From Hyphomicrobiales bacterium (GTDB lineage Bacteria > Pseudomonadota > Alphaproteobacteria > Rhizobiales > Devosiaceae): 64,000 bases of DNA. The position numbers and the translations under genes were made by a program. The notes under the pieces are model-generated. The model worked only from the letters and a program-made list of their open reading frames with translations, had not been told where the DNA came from and searched no databases. The stretch spans positions 235,117-299,116 of the forward strand of contig UCAU01000006.1 of assembly GCA_900470445.1 (NCBI GenBank). The letters are read 5' to 3'. Of this stretch, positions 45,957-57,769 are shown in pieces (within the stretch, counting starts at the first letter, position 1; each line of letters opens with the position of its first letter).

Positions 45957-47432
45957 ATGACCACGATCAGCCCGCCCCGCCTTGAAAAGCAGTCCTTCAC
46001 CGACCCGGAAAAAGCCTGGGCGCATCTGGCGGAAATCTATCACCGCAATACCAGCTTCATCCGCGAGCATTTGAGCGCGCTGGCCAAGGGCGGGGTGCCG
46101 GAGGGGCGCGTGCGCGCGTGCTATCCGCAGGTGGAAGTGCGCTCCACCAGCTTCGGCAAGGGCGAGAGCACCCTGCCCTATGGTTATCTACATACGCCGG
46201 GCATTTATCGCACGACGGTGACGGCGCCGGACCTGTTCCGCACCTATTTCCAGGAGCAGTTCACCGTCATCCTCAAGAATCATGGTGGCACGATCGATAT
46301 CGGGGAATCGGATACGCCGATCCCGCTGCATTTCGCGGTCGCCGCCAATGAGCGGATCGACGGGGAAGCGCTCAACGCGCTCAATATTCCGCTGCGCGAT
46401 GTGTTCGACGCGCCGGACCTGAACAATACCGACGACGAAATCGCCAATGGTACTTTCGTGCCGCCCAAGGGCGGGCCCTACCCGCTATCGGCGTTTACCG
46501 CGCCGCGAGTCGATTATTCGCTGTTCCGGCTGAGCCATTATACCGGCACCGATGCCGCGCATTTCCAGAACTTCGTGATTTTTACCAATTACCAGTTCTA
46601 TATCGACGAATTCTGCCGCGTTGCCAAAGAGCATATGCGGACGGGCCATGCCCATTACGAGAGCTTCATCGAGCCGGGCAATGTGATCACCGACAATGCC
46701 CTGCGCGGTGGCGGCATCAATGGCACGGCCCCGGTTCGCTCGCCCCAGATGCCGGCCTACCACCTGACGGCAGCGCGCGGCCGCGGCATCACCATGGTCA
46801 ATATCGGCGTCGGCCCGTCGAATGCCAAAACCATCACTGATCATATTGCCGTGCTGCGCCCGCATGCCTGGATCATGCTGGGGCATTGCGCGGGGCTGCG
46901 CAATTCGCAGGAACTGGGGGATTATGTGCTGGCGCATGCCTATGTGCGCGAGGACCATGTGCTGGATGCCGATCTGCCGGTTTCCGTCCCCATCCCGGCG
47001 CTGGCCGAAGTGCAGGTGGCGCTCGAACAGGCGGTGGAAGAGATCACCCAGACCGAGGGGCTCGAAACCAAGCGCATCATGCGCACCGGCACCGTGGCGA
47101 CCTTCGACAATCGCAATTGGGAATTGCGCGACCAGGTGGAAATCACCCGCCAGCTCAGCCAATCGCGCGCGGTGGCGCTGGACATGGAAAGCGCGACCAT
47201 TGCCGCCAACGGCTTCCGGTTCCGCGTGCCCTATGGGACCTTGTTGTGTGTGTCGGACAAGCCGCTGCATGGCGAGCTCAAGCTGCCCGGCATGGCCTCG
47301 GACTTCTACCGCACGCAGGTGAACCGGCATTTGCAGATCGGACTGCGGGCCATGGAAATCCTGCGGGATCAGCCGGCGGAACGGTTGCATTCGCGGAAAT
47401 TGCGCAGTTTTGCGGAGACGGCGTTTCAGTAG
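45957..47432 (+). CDS. amn: AMP nucleosidase
   Basis: The 491-residue enzyme cleaves AMP to adenine and ribose 5-phosphate. It has the Amn-specific N-terminal domain (about residues 1-180, with GYLHTPGIYRTTVTAP) and a C-terminal nucleoside phosphorylase-like domain (VNIGVGPSNAKTITDH, ALDMESATIAANGFRF). The size matches the E. coli enzyme (484). The start ATG follows GAGACGCAG. It is a stand-alone gene. Confidence 0.95.
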   Translation: MTTISPPRLEKQSFTDPEKAWAHLAEIYHRNTSFIREHLSALAKGGVPEGRVRACYPQVEVRSTSFGKGESTLPYGYLHTPGIYRTTVTAPDLFRTYFQEQFTVILKNHGGTIDIGESDTPIPLHFAVAANERIDGEALNALNIPLRDVFDAPDLNNTDDEIANGTFVPPKGGPYPLSAFTAPRVDYSLFRLSHYTGTDAAHFQNFVIFTNYQFYIDEFCRVAKEHMRTGHAHYESFIEPGNVITDNALRGGGINGTAPVRSPQMPAYHLTAARGRGITMVNIGVGPSNAKTITDHIAVLRPHAWIMLGHCAGLRNSQELGDYVLAHAYVREDHVLDADLPVSVPIPALAEVQVALEQAVEEITQTEGLETKRIMRTGTVATFDNRNWELRDQVEITRQLSQSRAVALDMESATIAANGFRFRVPYGTLLCVSDKPLHGELKLPGMASDFYRTQVNRHLQIGLRAMEILRDQPAERLHSRKLRSFAETAFQ

Positions 47433-47473
47433 GGGCGGCACGGGCCCACGCTCGATGTCACCACCTCCACGGA

Positions 47474-47572
47474 GTCATTCCGGCGCAGGCCGGAATCCAT
47501 GTCCGTGGCGGGCCGCATCCATCCAGCGTTGGGATAGCCTTCAGCATGGATTCCGGCCTGCGCCGGAATGAC
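47474..47572. repeat. intergenic palindromic repeat element, copy 2
   Basis: A left arm (47474-47501) and a right arm (47542-47572) form an inverted pair over at least 28 bases around a 40-base loop. The right arm is identical to the right arm of copy 1 at 43285-43315. It sits between the amn stop and the shared amn/aqpZ terminator. Confidence 0.85.
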
Positions 47573-47601
47573 ATCGTGGGTGGAATGGCTTCGTGGACAA
47601 G

Positions 47602-47632
47602 AAAAAGCCCGGCATTGCTGCCGGGCTTTTTT
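47602..47632. terminator. bidirectional intrinsic terminator between amn and aqpZ
   Basis: The stem GCCCGGC / GCCGGGC with a 6-base loop is flanked by AAAAA on the left and TTTTTT on the right. It can therefore end transcription of both convergent genes. Confidence 0.85.
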
Positions 47633-47651
47633 GTTCGCGGTATGGATTCGA

Positions 47652-48344
47652 TCAGGCGTCGCTGCGGCTCAGTAGAGCCTTCCAGATGATGGCGCCCAAA
47701 GCGGCACCGATCAGCGGGGCGACGATGAACAGCCAGACCTGACCCAATGCACCATTCTGCGCGAAGATGGCAGCGGCGATCGAGCGGGCCGGGTTGACCG
47801 AGGTATTGGTCACCGGGATCGAGATCAGGTGGATCAGCGTCAGTGCCAGGCCGATGGCGATCGGCGCGAAGCCGGCCGGGGCCAGCTTGGACGTGGAGCC
47901 CAGGATCACGATCAGGAAGAAGGCGGTGAGCACGATTTCGGCCACCAGAGCCGCGACCAGGCTGTAGCCGCCGGGCGAGAGCGCGTCATAGCCGTTGGAA
48001 GCAAAGCCGCCAGCGGTAAAGCCGGCTGTGCCGGAAGCGATGACGAAGAGCACCGCCGCGCCCAAGATGCCGCCGACCAATTGAGCGACCCAATAGGGCA
48101 CCAGATCCTTGTATTCAAACTTGCCGGCAATCGCCAAACCGAGCGAAACGGCAGGATTGAAGTGCCCGCCGGAAATGCCGCCAACTGCATAGGCCATGGT
48201 CAATACAGTCAAACCAAACGCCAATGCTACGCCAAGATAACCAATACCAACGTCGGGCACGCCCGCCGCAAGAACAGCTGCACCGCAGCCACCAAATACA
48301 AGCCAGAATGTACCAAATGCTTCAGCAGACAAACGTTGAATCAA
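47652..48344 (-). CDS. aqpZ: aquaporin Z
   Basis: The 230-residue channel has six membrane segments and both NPA boxes ([10 protein letters not shown] and [10 protein letters not shown]). The selectivity-filter environment fits a water channel rather than a glycerol facilitator, since the second box is NPAR and the protein is short. The start is TTG at 48344, supported by AGGAGGG six bases upstream; no closer ATG is in frame. Confidence 0.93.
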   Translation of the reverse strand: MIQRLSAEAFGTFWLVFGGCGAAVLAAGVPDVGIGYLGVALAFGLTVLTMAYAVGGISGGHFNPAVSLGLAIAGKFEYKDLVPYWVAQLVGGILGAAVLFVIASGTAGFTAGGFASNGYDALSPGGYSLVAALVAEIVLTAFFLIVILGSTSKLAPAGFAPIAIGLALTLIHLISIPVTNTSVNPARSIAAAIFAQNGALGQVWLFIVAPLIGAALGAIIWKALLSRSDA

Positions 48345-48411
48345 CTTGAGCCCTCCTCATGATTCGCCGTAAAAATCATACTCTCCAAAACGTTAGCGGA
48401 AAATGCGCAAA

Positions 48412-48452
48412 AAACAGGGACCGGTGCGATGTACTCGCGCCGGTCCCTGTTT
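48412..48452 (-). terminator. strong intrinsic terminator downstream of the eno-side transcripts
   Basis: AAACAGGGACCGG pairs with CCGGTCCCTGTTT across a 15-base loop, and the minus strand continues into TTTTTT. It stands directly after a degenerate second copy of the eno 3' end, so it may be the original eno terminator. Confidence 0.75.
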
Positions 48453-48457
48453 CATCT

Positions 48458-48507
48458 CGTCTTGTCGCTTAGCGGCACGAAGTCCGCATATTTGGCGCGA
48501 GGCGCCA
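48458..48507 (-). repeat. degenerate duplicate of the eno 3' end
   Basis: Bases 48458-48475 are identical to 49257-49274, which span the eno stop codon and following bases. Bases 48481-48507 then match 49291-49317 with a few changes and a 1-base difference. Translated in the right frame it reads AKYADF against AKYAGF at the enolase C-terminus. Twelve or so bases of the eno end are missing between the two blocks. The two copies flank the unknown gene 48514-49167. Confidence 0.75.
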
Positions 48508-48513
48508 ATAGTT

Positions 48514-49167
48514 TCACTTGGCCGGCTTTACCTTCTTGACGGGTGGTGTGTTGAGGCTCACGACCTGAACCAGCTTAGGCGCCGCTTCGACCACCCGGCG
48601 AGCGATGGGGTCGATTTGCAGCGTCTTACCCTCGGCCACTGACTGCATGCCATCCACCGGCATGACCTCGAAGGCGCGGCCATGCGCCTTGCCCTTCTTG
48701 ACGAAGTCATAGGCCCGCGCCTCCAGTTTGCCGTCACGTAGATCAGCGAGCCTGTCGGCAGGCCCGGCGACGTCCTCGGTGTGGAGGATATCACCGGAGG
48801 ATTTGTCGTAGACGACCGCGCGCATGAAGGAGGCCGGCTCAATGCGCCAGCCCGAACCGGTATCGTATTCGCGCACCACCATACGGGCGCGCGTGAGATT
48901 GATATTGGACTGATCTAGGCCGCCGACGATCTTAAGCCGCATCTCTATGCGCCAGACGCCGTCACCAAAATAATAGTCATCGGCCAAACCGTAGGTGTTA
49001 TTGACCGATATGATCCGGGCGCCGCCACCGCCGTCCTGATAGGCGCTGAGAGCGCATTCGGCCATCAACCCCGCCGGGGGATCAATGAACAGCTCGACAT
49101 TGGCCGTGCCTGTCTGCAGGAAATTGCGGTGATAGACCGTTGCCCAATAAACCCATTGGCGCGCCAT
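48514..49167 (-). CDS. hypothetical protein between the two eno 3' ends
   Basis: I do not recognise this 217-residue protein. The N-terminal half (WVYWATVYHRNFLQTGTANV, DGVWRIEMRLKIVGG) looks beta-rich, and the C-terminal part is Lys/Pro-rich (PPVKKVKPAK). There is no signal peptide or membrane segment. GGGAGG lies 5 bases before the ATG, so it is probably expressed. It is read in the same direction as eno and may be cargo of a past insertion at the eno 3' end. Confidence 0.65.
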   Translation of the reverse strand: MARQWVYWATVYHRNFLQTGTANVELFIDPPAGLMAECALSAYQDGGGGARIISVNNTYGLADDYYFGDGVWRIEMRLKIVGGLDQSNINLTRARMVVREYDTGSGWRIEPASFMRAVVYDKSSGDILHTEDVAGPADRLADLRDGKLEARAYDFVKKGKAHGRAFEVMPVDGMQSVAEGKTLQIDPIARRVVEAAPKLVQVVSLNTPPVKKVKPAK

Positions 49168-49232
49168 GATGACCTCCCGTGCCTGGGAGGAAAGCTAGCA
49201 AGCACAAGGCCCGGGGCCATCCTTCAAATGAA

Positions 49233-49257
49233 GGAGGCCGGCATTTGGCCGGCCTCC
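49233..49257 (-). terminator. hairpin downstream of eno
   Basis: GGAGGCCGGC and GCCGGCCTCC form a 10-base stem 10 bases after the eno stop on the minus strand. A smaller hairpin (CCTTCA/TGAAGG) overlaps its far side. The T content behind it is only moderate. Confidence 0.6.
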
Positions 49258-49267
49258 GTCTTGTCGC

Positions 49268-51977
<2,710 letters not shown>

Positions 51978-52199
51978 GGCGATATCCTGGCGCGCTTGAA
52001 TGCTGGGCCGAGCATGGCGGCCGGCAAATCTCGCGGGCGCCCGAACGATCATTGCCAGCCCGGTAGAGAACCGGACAGCCGGGGTGTACCGCAGGGTACG
52101 GTTCACATCAAGACCAAATGTGCCGCGGGATTTGGTGGCGGGCTCTAGGGGATGCCAGACGCATAATCCCCAAATATCCGCGCCAGCCGGCTTGCCAAC

Positions 52200-52244
52200 G
52201 TAATAACATTACATCTAGGGTCAAAACGTAATGTAATAACATAT
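52200..52244 (+). promoter_or_regulatory. two Zur-like boxes ahead of the zinc-chaperone genes
   Basis: GTAATAACATTAC (52200-52212) and GTAATGTAATAACATAT (52228-52244) are AT-rich inverted repeats in GC-rich DNA, similar to alphaproteobacterial Zur sites (ATGTTAT-type half sites). They lie directly before a zinc metallochaperone gene. Zinc-loaded Zur would repress the pair. Confidence 0.6.
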
Positions 52245-52257
52245 GGACACATCGCCC

Positions 52258-53457
52258 ATGCGCTATCCTGCCCTTCTCGCCTGCACGGCCCTGACCTTGA
52301 TGGCCGGCGCCGGCCCAGGCTTTGCCGACGACGTCACCGCCTGGCGTTTGTTTGTCGCCGACCATGCCGCAGCCAAGATCACCGCGATTGATCTGGGGAC
52401 CGGCGCTACGCTCGACACTTTCGCGCTGGAAAGCCCCGGCGTGCTCTACACCACGCCCAGCAATCAGGCGGTCTATGCCGTGCAAGGGGCGGCCAATCTT
52501 GTGTCGGCCATCAGCAGCGGCATCGAAATCGAAGATCATGGCGATCACGGCGATATTCATGTCGCGGCGCCAGCGGCCATTGCCGCCGCTGTTCCGGGCG
52601 AAAAGCCGGTGCATTTCGTCGAGCATCATGGCGAGATCGCGCTGTTCTACGATGGCGAAGGCGTAGCGCGGCTGGTTTCGGAGCAGGATTGGCTGGACGG
52701 CGACGACAAGCTGGCCATCCGCGAAATCGATACCGGCGCACCCCATCATGGCGTCGCCATTCCTTGGGGCAAGTATGCGCTCGCCACCGATTTTGCGCCC
52801 AATGGCGAGACTACCCGTCCGCAGGGCGTCTTTGTCTATGACGCGCAGAATGCCAAGGTGGGCGACCTCTACGAATGCCCACTGCTGCATGGCGAGGCGA
52901 CGTCGGGCAATATCACCGCCATTGCCTGCGCCACGGGGCTGCTGATTGCCACCGGCTCGGGCGCGCCCGAGATCACGCACCTGCCCTATCCGGCGAGCTT
53001 GCCCGAGGGCAATGTTTCGACGCTGCTGGGCGGGGTTGGGCTGCAATATTTCCTGGGCAATTACGGACCCGACAAGGTCGTGCTGATCGATCCGACCGAG
53101 GCCGACGCCTTCCGGCTGATCGAATTGCCGACGCGCCGCGTACATTTTGCCGTGGATCCGCAGCAGCCCAAATTCGCTTACATCTTTACCGAGGATGGCA
53201 AGCTGCATCAGCTCAATGTGCTGTCGGGCCAGATCGCCAAGTCGATCACGCTCACCGAGCCCTATTCCATGGATGGCGAATGGAGCCTGCCGCGGCCGCG
53301 CATTGCGGTGGCGGGCAATGAGATTGCCGTCACCGATCCGCTCAAGGGCCTGGTGCACATCGTGGATGCCAGCACGTTCGAGCTGGATCGCGACATTCCG
53401 GTTGAGGGCCTGCCCTACAATATCGTCGCCATCGGCGGCTCGGGCGCGACGCACTGA
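52258..53457 (+). CDS. aztD: AztD-like periplasmic zinc metallochaperone
   Basis: The 399-residue product has a signal peptide (ALLACTALTLMAGAGPGFADD) and a beta-propeller-like repeat structure. A His/Asp-rich loop EIEDHGDHGDIH (about residues 90-101) and later His-rich sites (FVEHHGE, GAPHHGV) fit AztD, which passes zinc to the AztC binding protein of the AztABC importer. The ATG at 52258 begins the signal peptide; an ATG at 52243 is possible but lies in the second Zur-like box. No aztABC genes are adjacent. Confidence 0.75.
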   Translation: MRYPALLACTALTLMAGAGPGFADDVTAWRLFVADHAAAKITAIDLGTGATLDTFALESPGVLYTTPSNQAVYAVQGAANLVSAISSGIEIEDHGDHGDIHVAAPAAIAAAVPGEKPVHFVEHHGEIALFYDGEGVARLVSEQDWLDGDDKLAIREIDTGAPHHGVAIPWGKYALATDFAPNGETTRPQGVFVYDAQNAKVGDLYECPLLHGEATSGNITAIACATGLLIATGSGAPEITHLPYPASLPEGNVSTLLGGVGLQYFLGNYGPDKVVLIDPTEADAFRLIELPTRRVHFAVDPQQPKFAYIFTEDGKLHQLNVLSGQIAKSITLTEPYSMDGEWSLPRPRIAVAGNEIAVTDPLKGLVHIVDASTFELDRDIPVEGLPYNIVAIGGSGATH

Positions 53458-53467
53458 CCAAAATCCC

Positions 53468-53487
53468 GGCCACCTTGCGGGGTGGCC
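53468..53487 (+). terminator. hairpin between aztD and the GTPase gene
   Basis: GGCCACC and GGTGGCC form a 7-base stem with a 6-base loop, followed by GTTTCC. Inside an operon it may be a partial terminator that lowers expression of the second gene. Confidence 0.45.
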
Positions 53488-53509
53488 GTTTCCATTCAGG
53501 TGACCCCAA

Positions 53510-54700
53510 ATGAACCGCCTCCCCGTAACGGTCCTGTCCGGCTTTCTTGGCGCCGGCAAGACGACGCTTCTCAATCACATCCTCAACAATCGCGAAGGGC
53601 GGCGTGTCGCCGTCATCGTCAACGACATGAGCGAGGTCAATATCGATGCCACGCTGGTGCGCGAGGGCGGCGCCAATCTGTCGCGCACCGATGAACAGCT
53701 CGTCGAAATGAGCAATGGCTGCATCTGCTGCACGCTGCGCGGTGACCTGCTCAAGGAAGTCACCAAGCTGGCCGAAGCCGGGCGTTTTGATTACCTGCTT
53801 ATAGAGTCCACCGGCATTTCCGAGCCGCTGCCCGTCGCGGCCACCTTCGATTTTCGCGACGAAAACGGCGTCAGCCTCTCCGACATCACCCGGCTCGATA
53901 CTATGGTGACCGTGGTCGATTGCGCCAATCTACTGCGGGATTACGGCTCGGTCGATTTCCTGCGCGACCGCGGGCAGACCATGGGGCCGGAGGATGAGCG
54001 CGCGCTGGTCGATCTATTGGTCGAGCAGATCGAGTTTGCCGATGTCATCGTGCTCAACAAGGTCTCGACGGCGAGTGCCGACGATCTGGTTGCAGCGCGA
54101 ACCATCATCAAGGCGCTCAATCCGGTGGCGCGCGTGATCGAAACCGACTTTTCCGATGTGCCGCTGGATCAGGTGCTCGACACCGGATTGTTCAGCCTGG
54201 AGGCCGCCGAGCAGAACCCGCTTTGGTTCAAGGAACTCAATGGCTTCACCGAACATATTCCGGAAACGCTTGAATATGGCATACGCTCATTCGTCTATCG
54301 GGCGCGGCGCCCGTTCAACCCCATGCTGCTGAACAGTGTCATCACCAAAAGCTGGGCCGGCGTTATCCGCTCCAAGGGCTTTTTCTGGTTGGCGACGCGG
54401 CCCGATCTGGTTGGCGAACTCAGCCAGGCCGGCGCATTGGTACGTACCAGCCGCCGCGGCATATGGTGGGCGGCTGTGCCGAAAACCCGCTGGCCGGACG
54501 ATGCCGACTGGCGCGCATCGATGGCGCCCTATCTCGATGCGGAATGGGGCGACCGGCGGCAGGAAATCGTCTTTATTGGCGCCGGCGACATGGACGAGGC
54601 CGCCATCAGGCGCGACCTCGACGCCTGCCTGATCCCGGCCAAGGGTTTTACCCCGACCGCCTGGCAAGATTTGCGCGATCCGTTTCCCGCCTGGTCCTGA
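53510..54700 (+). CDS. COG0523/CobW-family zinc-associated GTPase (ZigA-like)
   Basis: The 396-residue GTPase has the P-loop [13 protein letters not shown] (residues 10-22), the metal motif [12 protein letters not shown] (C71, C73, C74), [19 protein letters not shown] and a C-terminal CobW domain ending in RDPFPAWS. The long C-terminal part with [13 protein letters not shown] is typical of Zur-controlled zinc chaperones such as ZigA/YciC, which deliver zinc under limitation. It is downstream of aztD behind Zur-like boxes. Confidence 0.9.
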   Translation: MNRLPVTVLSGFLGAGKTTLLNHILNNREGRRVAVIVNDMSEVNIDATLVREGGANLSRTDEQLVEMSNGCICCTLRGDLLKEVTKLAEAGRFDYLLIESTGISEPLPVAATFDFRDENGVSLSDITRLDTMVTVVDCANLLRDYGSVDFLRDRGQTMGPEDERALVDLLVEQIEFADVIVLNKVSTASADDLVAARTIIKALNPVARVIETDFSDVPLDQVLDTGLFSLEAAEQNPLWFKELNGFTEHIPETLEYGIRSFVYRARRPFNPMLLNSVITKSWAGVIRSKGFFWLATRPDLVGELSQAGALVRTSRRGIWWAAVPKTRWPDDADWRASMAPYLDAEWGDRRQEIVFIGAGDMDEAAIRRDLDACLIPAKGFTPTAWQDLRDPFPAWS

Positions 54701-54705
54701 AAACA

Positions 54706-54737
54706 GAGTGGCCGGGACGTTACCGCCCCGGCCGCTC
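54706..54737 (+). terminator. terminator hairpin after the GTPase gene
   Basis: GAGTGGCCGGG pairs with CCCGGCCGCTC over 11 positions, one of them a G-T wobble, just after the stop. Only a short TTG follows, so it is a moderate terminator. It may also serve the convergent YidB gene. Confidence 0.55.
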
Positions 54738-54754
54738 TTGCAATGCCCGACGCA

Positions 54755-55306
54755 TCAAACCAGGTGGCTGGCTTCCTGCTCGGTCGGGATCCGGCCGTTC
54801 GGGGTCAGCTTGTTCACCGCATCGGGCAAGGTCTTGGCCAAGCGATCCAGCAATTCCCGCTTGCTGAGGCCGGTCTGCCGGGTCAGCGTATCGATGGTAT
54901 CCGCGCCCAGCGTCTGCTCGAGGCTATTGGGGTCAATCTCCTCATTATCGCCATCCTGCACCCAGCTTTGCGCCTTGGCGCCCTGCCCGCTATTGTTGAA
55001 GCGGTCGACGAGATCGCCCAGGCCACCGCTGAGCACGCTGCCCAGTCCACCGGCGCCAGCCGCGCCGCCAAGCATGCCGCCCAGATTGCCTAGCATGCCC
55101 TCGAGTCCGCCGCCTGCACCGGGCGTGGTGCCGGCCTGTGGATTGCCCACACCGGTCTGCCCGTTGCCGAGCCGCCCGCCATCACCGGCGCCGGTCTGGC
55201 CATTGCCCAAGCCGCCGAGCAATTCGCCCAGCTTGTCCCTGTTCTGAAAACCTGCCACGGCCAGCAGGCCGAGCAGCGCAACCATTGACGGCATTCCCTT
55301 GGCCAT
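54755..55306 (-). CDS. YidB/DUF937 family protein
   Basis: The 183-residue protein has a Gly-rich N-terminal half (GGLGNGQTG and GGMLGGAAGAGGLGS repeats) and a C-terminal YidB domain (SWVQDGDNEEIDPNSLEQTL, TGLSKRELLDRLAKTLPDAV). The function is unknown. AAAGGAGG lies 5 bases before the ATG. Confidence 0.85.
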   Translation of the reverse strand: MAKGMPSMVALLGLLAVAGFQNRDKLGELLGGLGNGQTGAGDGGRLGNGQTGVGNPQAGTTPGAGGGLEGMLGNLGGMLGGAAGAGGLGSVLSGGLGDLVDRFNNSGQGAKAQSWVQDGDNEEIDPNSLEQTLGADTIDTLTRQTGLSKRELLDRLAKTLPDAVNKLTPNGRIPTEQEASHLV

Positions 55307-55330
55307 GGCGGCCTCCTTTATGTTGAGCGC

Positions 55331-55582
55331 TTAGCGGCGCCGAGCGACAAGTCCCCAGACAAACAACACGATAATGGCGCCGACGACCGCACCGATCAGC
55401 CCCGCGCCTTCGCCCGGCGCATACCAGCCCAGGGCCTGCCCGAGATAGGAAGCAACGAAGGCACCGACGATGCCCAAAATGGTGGTCAGAATGAAGCCCG
55501 AGGGCTCATTGCTTCCCGGCATGATGAACTTGGCGATGACGCCTGCGATGAACCCGATAATGATCGTCCAGATGATACCCAT
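55331..55582 (-). CDS. GlsB/YeaQ/YmgE family membrane protein (second copy)
   Basis: The 83-residue protein has three glycine-rich membrane segments (IIIGFIAGVIAKFIMPG, ILGIVGAFVASYLGQALG, IGAVVGAIIVLFVWGLV). It is the second GlsB-family member in the window and is closer to the E. coli-like consensus than the copy at 9973. The function is not established. Confidence 0.87.
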   Translation of the reverse strand: MGIIWTIIIGFIAGVIAKFIMPGSNEPSGFILTTILGIVGAFVASYLGQALGWYAPGEGAGLIGAVVGAIIVLFVWGLVARRR

Positions 55583-55671
55583 GACTGACTGTCCCTAGTT
55601 GAAGGTGATCAGCAACGCGCCGTGGGCCCGGCAGTTCCCTTTTCCGTGTAAAGGCAAGGCCATGGACGAAT

Positions 55672-55700
55672 AAAACCCGCCGGCGCTGGGCCGGCGGGTT
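55672..55700 (-). terminator. intrinsic terminator of the tct operon
   Basis: AACCCGCCGGC and GCCGGCGGGTT form an 11-base stem with a 5-base loop. The minus strand runs into TTTTA after it. It lies 26 bases behind the tctA stop. Confidence 0.8.
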
Positions 55701-55726
55701 GAATAGCGAATCCGCGATGCCGCGCC

Positions 55727-57232
55727 TCAATCGTCTTCGACGAACACTTCCTTGCGCTTGCGCCGGATCGAGGGGAGCACGGCGATGATCACTGCCAGCA
55801 GTGCCAGACCCAGCAAGGTCGCTGAAATCGGGCGCTCGAGGAACACCATCGGATCGCCGCGCGAGATGATCATGGCGCGGCGCAGATGTTCTTCCAGCAG
55901 CGGCCCCAGCACGAAGCCGAGCAGCAGCGGCGCCGGCTCGCAGCCAAAGCGGATCAGCACATAGCCGACTACCCCGAAAAAGCCGATGGCGAACACGTCG
56001 TAGATGTTCTGGTTGATCGAGAAACATCCGATGCAGGCGAACAGCACGATGGCTGGGAACAGCGCACGATAGGGGATGGAGAGCATCTTCACCCACAGCC
56101 CGATCAGCGGCAGGTTGAGCAGCACCAGCAGCACATTGCCGATCCACATCGAGGCGATAATGCCCCAGAACAAAGCCGGCTGGTCGTTGATGACATTGGG
56201 GCCGGGCGTGATGCCTTGCAGGATAAACGCCCCCACCATCAACGCCATTACCGGGTGAGCCGGAATGCCCAGCGTCATCAGCGGGATGAACGAGGTCTGC
56301 GCGGCGGCATTATTGGCCGATTCCGGACCCGCCACGCCTTCGATGGCGCCGTGCCCGAATTCCTCCGGCGTCTTGGACAGGCGTTTTTCGGCCGAATAGG
56401 AGGCGAAGGACGCAAGGATATGCCCGCCACCCGGCAGGATGCCGAGTACCGAGCCCAGGGCCGTGCCGCGCACCACGGGGGCAGCGATGCGTTTGAAGTC
56501 GTCCTTGCTGAGCCACAGGTTCTTGACGGCCTTGACCATCACGTCGCGGCCCTTCTCGTTTTCGAGATTGCGCAGGATTTCGGCGACGCCGAACACACCC
56601 ACGGCGAGCGAAACGAAATTAAGCCCCGAATAGAGTTCGCGAATGCCCAGGGTGAAGCGGGGCTGGCCGGTATAGATATCCTGCCCCACCATGCCCAGCA
56701 ACAGGCCCAGCACGATCATCGCCAGCGCCTTGAGGATGGACCCGTGCGCCAGCGCGATGGAGACCAGCAGACCCAGCACGATCAGAGCGAAATATTCCGG
56801 CGCCCCAAAGTTGAGCGCCGCTCGCGCAAGGGGCGGCGCGAAGAAGGCCAGCAGCAACGTGCCAACCGTGCCGGCAAAGAACGAGCCCAGTGCCGCGGTC
56901 GCCAAAGCCGGACCAGCCCGGCCCTGCTTGGCCATTTGGTAGCCGTCGATGGCGGTGACGGCCGAGGAGCTTTCGCCCGGCAGGTTGATCAGGATCGCGG
57001 TGGTCGAGCCGCCATATTGCGCGCCATAGTAGATGCCTGCCAGCATGATCAGCGCCGTCGCGGGCGACAGCGAGAAGGTGATGGGCAGCAGCATGGCGAT
57101 GGTTGCCGTCGGCCCGATGCCGGGCAGCACACCGACCAGGGTGCCCAGCAGCACGCCGATGAAGCAATAGAAGATATTGATGGGGTCGAGGGCGACCGAA
57201 AAGCCCAGCCCAAGCGAAGCAATAATGTCCAT
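55727..57232 (-). CDS. tctA: tripartite tricarboxylate transporter, large permease TctA
   Basis: The 501-residue protein has about 12 membrane segments and the TctA signatures [20 protein letters not shown] and [20 protein letters not shown]. It forms the main channel of a secondary, binding-protein-dependent carboxylate uptake system. It is the third gene of tctC-tctB-tctA, 9 bases behind tctB. Confidence 0.95.
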   Translation of the reverse strand: MDIIASLGLGFSVALDPINIFYCFIGVLLGTLVGVLPGIGPTATIAMLLPITFSLSPATALIMLAGIYYGAQYGGSTTAILINLPGESSSAVTAIDGYQMAKQGRAGPALATAALGSFFAGTVGTLLLAFFAPPLARAALNFGAPEYFALIVLGLLVSIALAHGSILKALAMIVLGLLLGMVGQDIYTGQPRFTLGIRELYSGLNFVSLAVGVFGVAEILRNLENEKGRDVMVKAVKNLWLSKDDFKRIAAPVVRGTALGSVLGILPGGGHILASFASYSAEKRLSKTPEEFGHGAIEGVAGPESANNAAAQTSFIPLMTLGIPAHPVMALMVGAFILQGITPGPNVINDQPALFWGIIASMWIGNVLLVLLNLPLIGLWVKMLSIPYRALFPAIVLFACIGCFSINQNIYDVFAIGFFGVVGYVLIRFGCEPAPLLLGFVLGPLLEEHLRRAMIISRGDPMVFLERPISATLLGLALLAVIIAVLPSIRRKRKEVFVEDD

Positions 57233-57241
57233 GATGGGTTC

Positions 57242-57703
57242 CTACTGCCCGAGCCAGGGGCCGAACATCGGCACGCTCATGCCGAGCCCGATGACGAAGA
57301 TCAGCGTGCACATCACCGTCAGCGCCACCGCCAGGATGATGGAGAACAGGGGCGAATTGAGCCGGCTGGCCATGGCAGCGCCAAACGAGCCGATCAGCAC
57401 CACCGGCACGAAGCCCAGCCCGCGAATGGTCAGCCCGAAAAACACGATGACGCCGATGATCAGCGCCATGCCCCGCCAAGGTGGCGCCAATGGCTTTTCC
57501 GCATCGGGCTTTTTCCAGCCGCTGGCGGCAACGCCGAGCCCCAGCGCGACGAGCACGCTGCCCAGCAACAGCGGCATGAAACCGGGCCCCATGCGAAACG
57601 CCGTACCGGTCTCGTAATTGAGCGCCTCGATGGCGAAATAGGCGCCCGCCGCGACAAAGATGCCGCCCGATACGAGGTCCTTGGTCGAAAAATTGGAAAC
57701 CAT
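57242..57703 (-). CDS. tctB: tripartite tricarboxylate transporter, small permease TctB
   Basis: The 153-residue protein has about four membrane segments, the first containing GGIFVAAGAYFAIEALNYETG, and matches the TctB family in length and layout. It pairs with TctA. GGGGAGGAGG lies just before the ATG. Confidence 0.87.
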   Translation of the reverse strand: MVSNFSTKDLVSGGIFVAAGAYFAIEALNYETGTAFRMGPGFMPLLLGSVLVALGLGVAASGWKKPDAEKPLAPPWRGMALIIGVIVFFGLTIRGLGFVPVVLIGSFGAAMASRLNSPLFSIILAVALTVMCTLIFVIGLGMSVPMFGPWLGQ

Positions 57704-57769
57704 AGCTGCCTCCTCCCCTGTTCTTTGTCGCCTCCGCGCCCTGGAAGGACGCGGAGGCGCGCACTCGGT

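Noticed and set aside
47474..47572. Inverted repeat read as the amn terminator
   Set aside because: The arms recur elsewhere in the window and there is no T-run; a normal terminator follows at 47602-47632.
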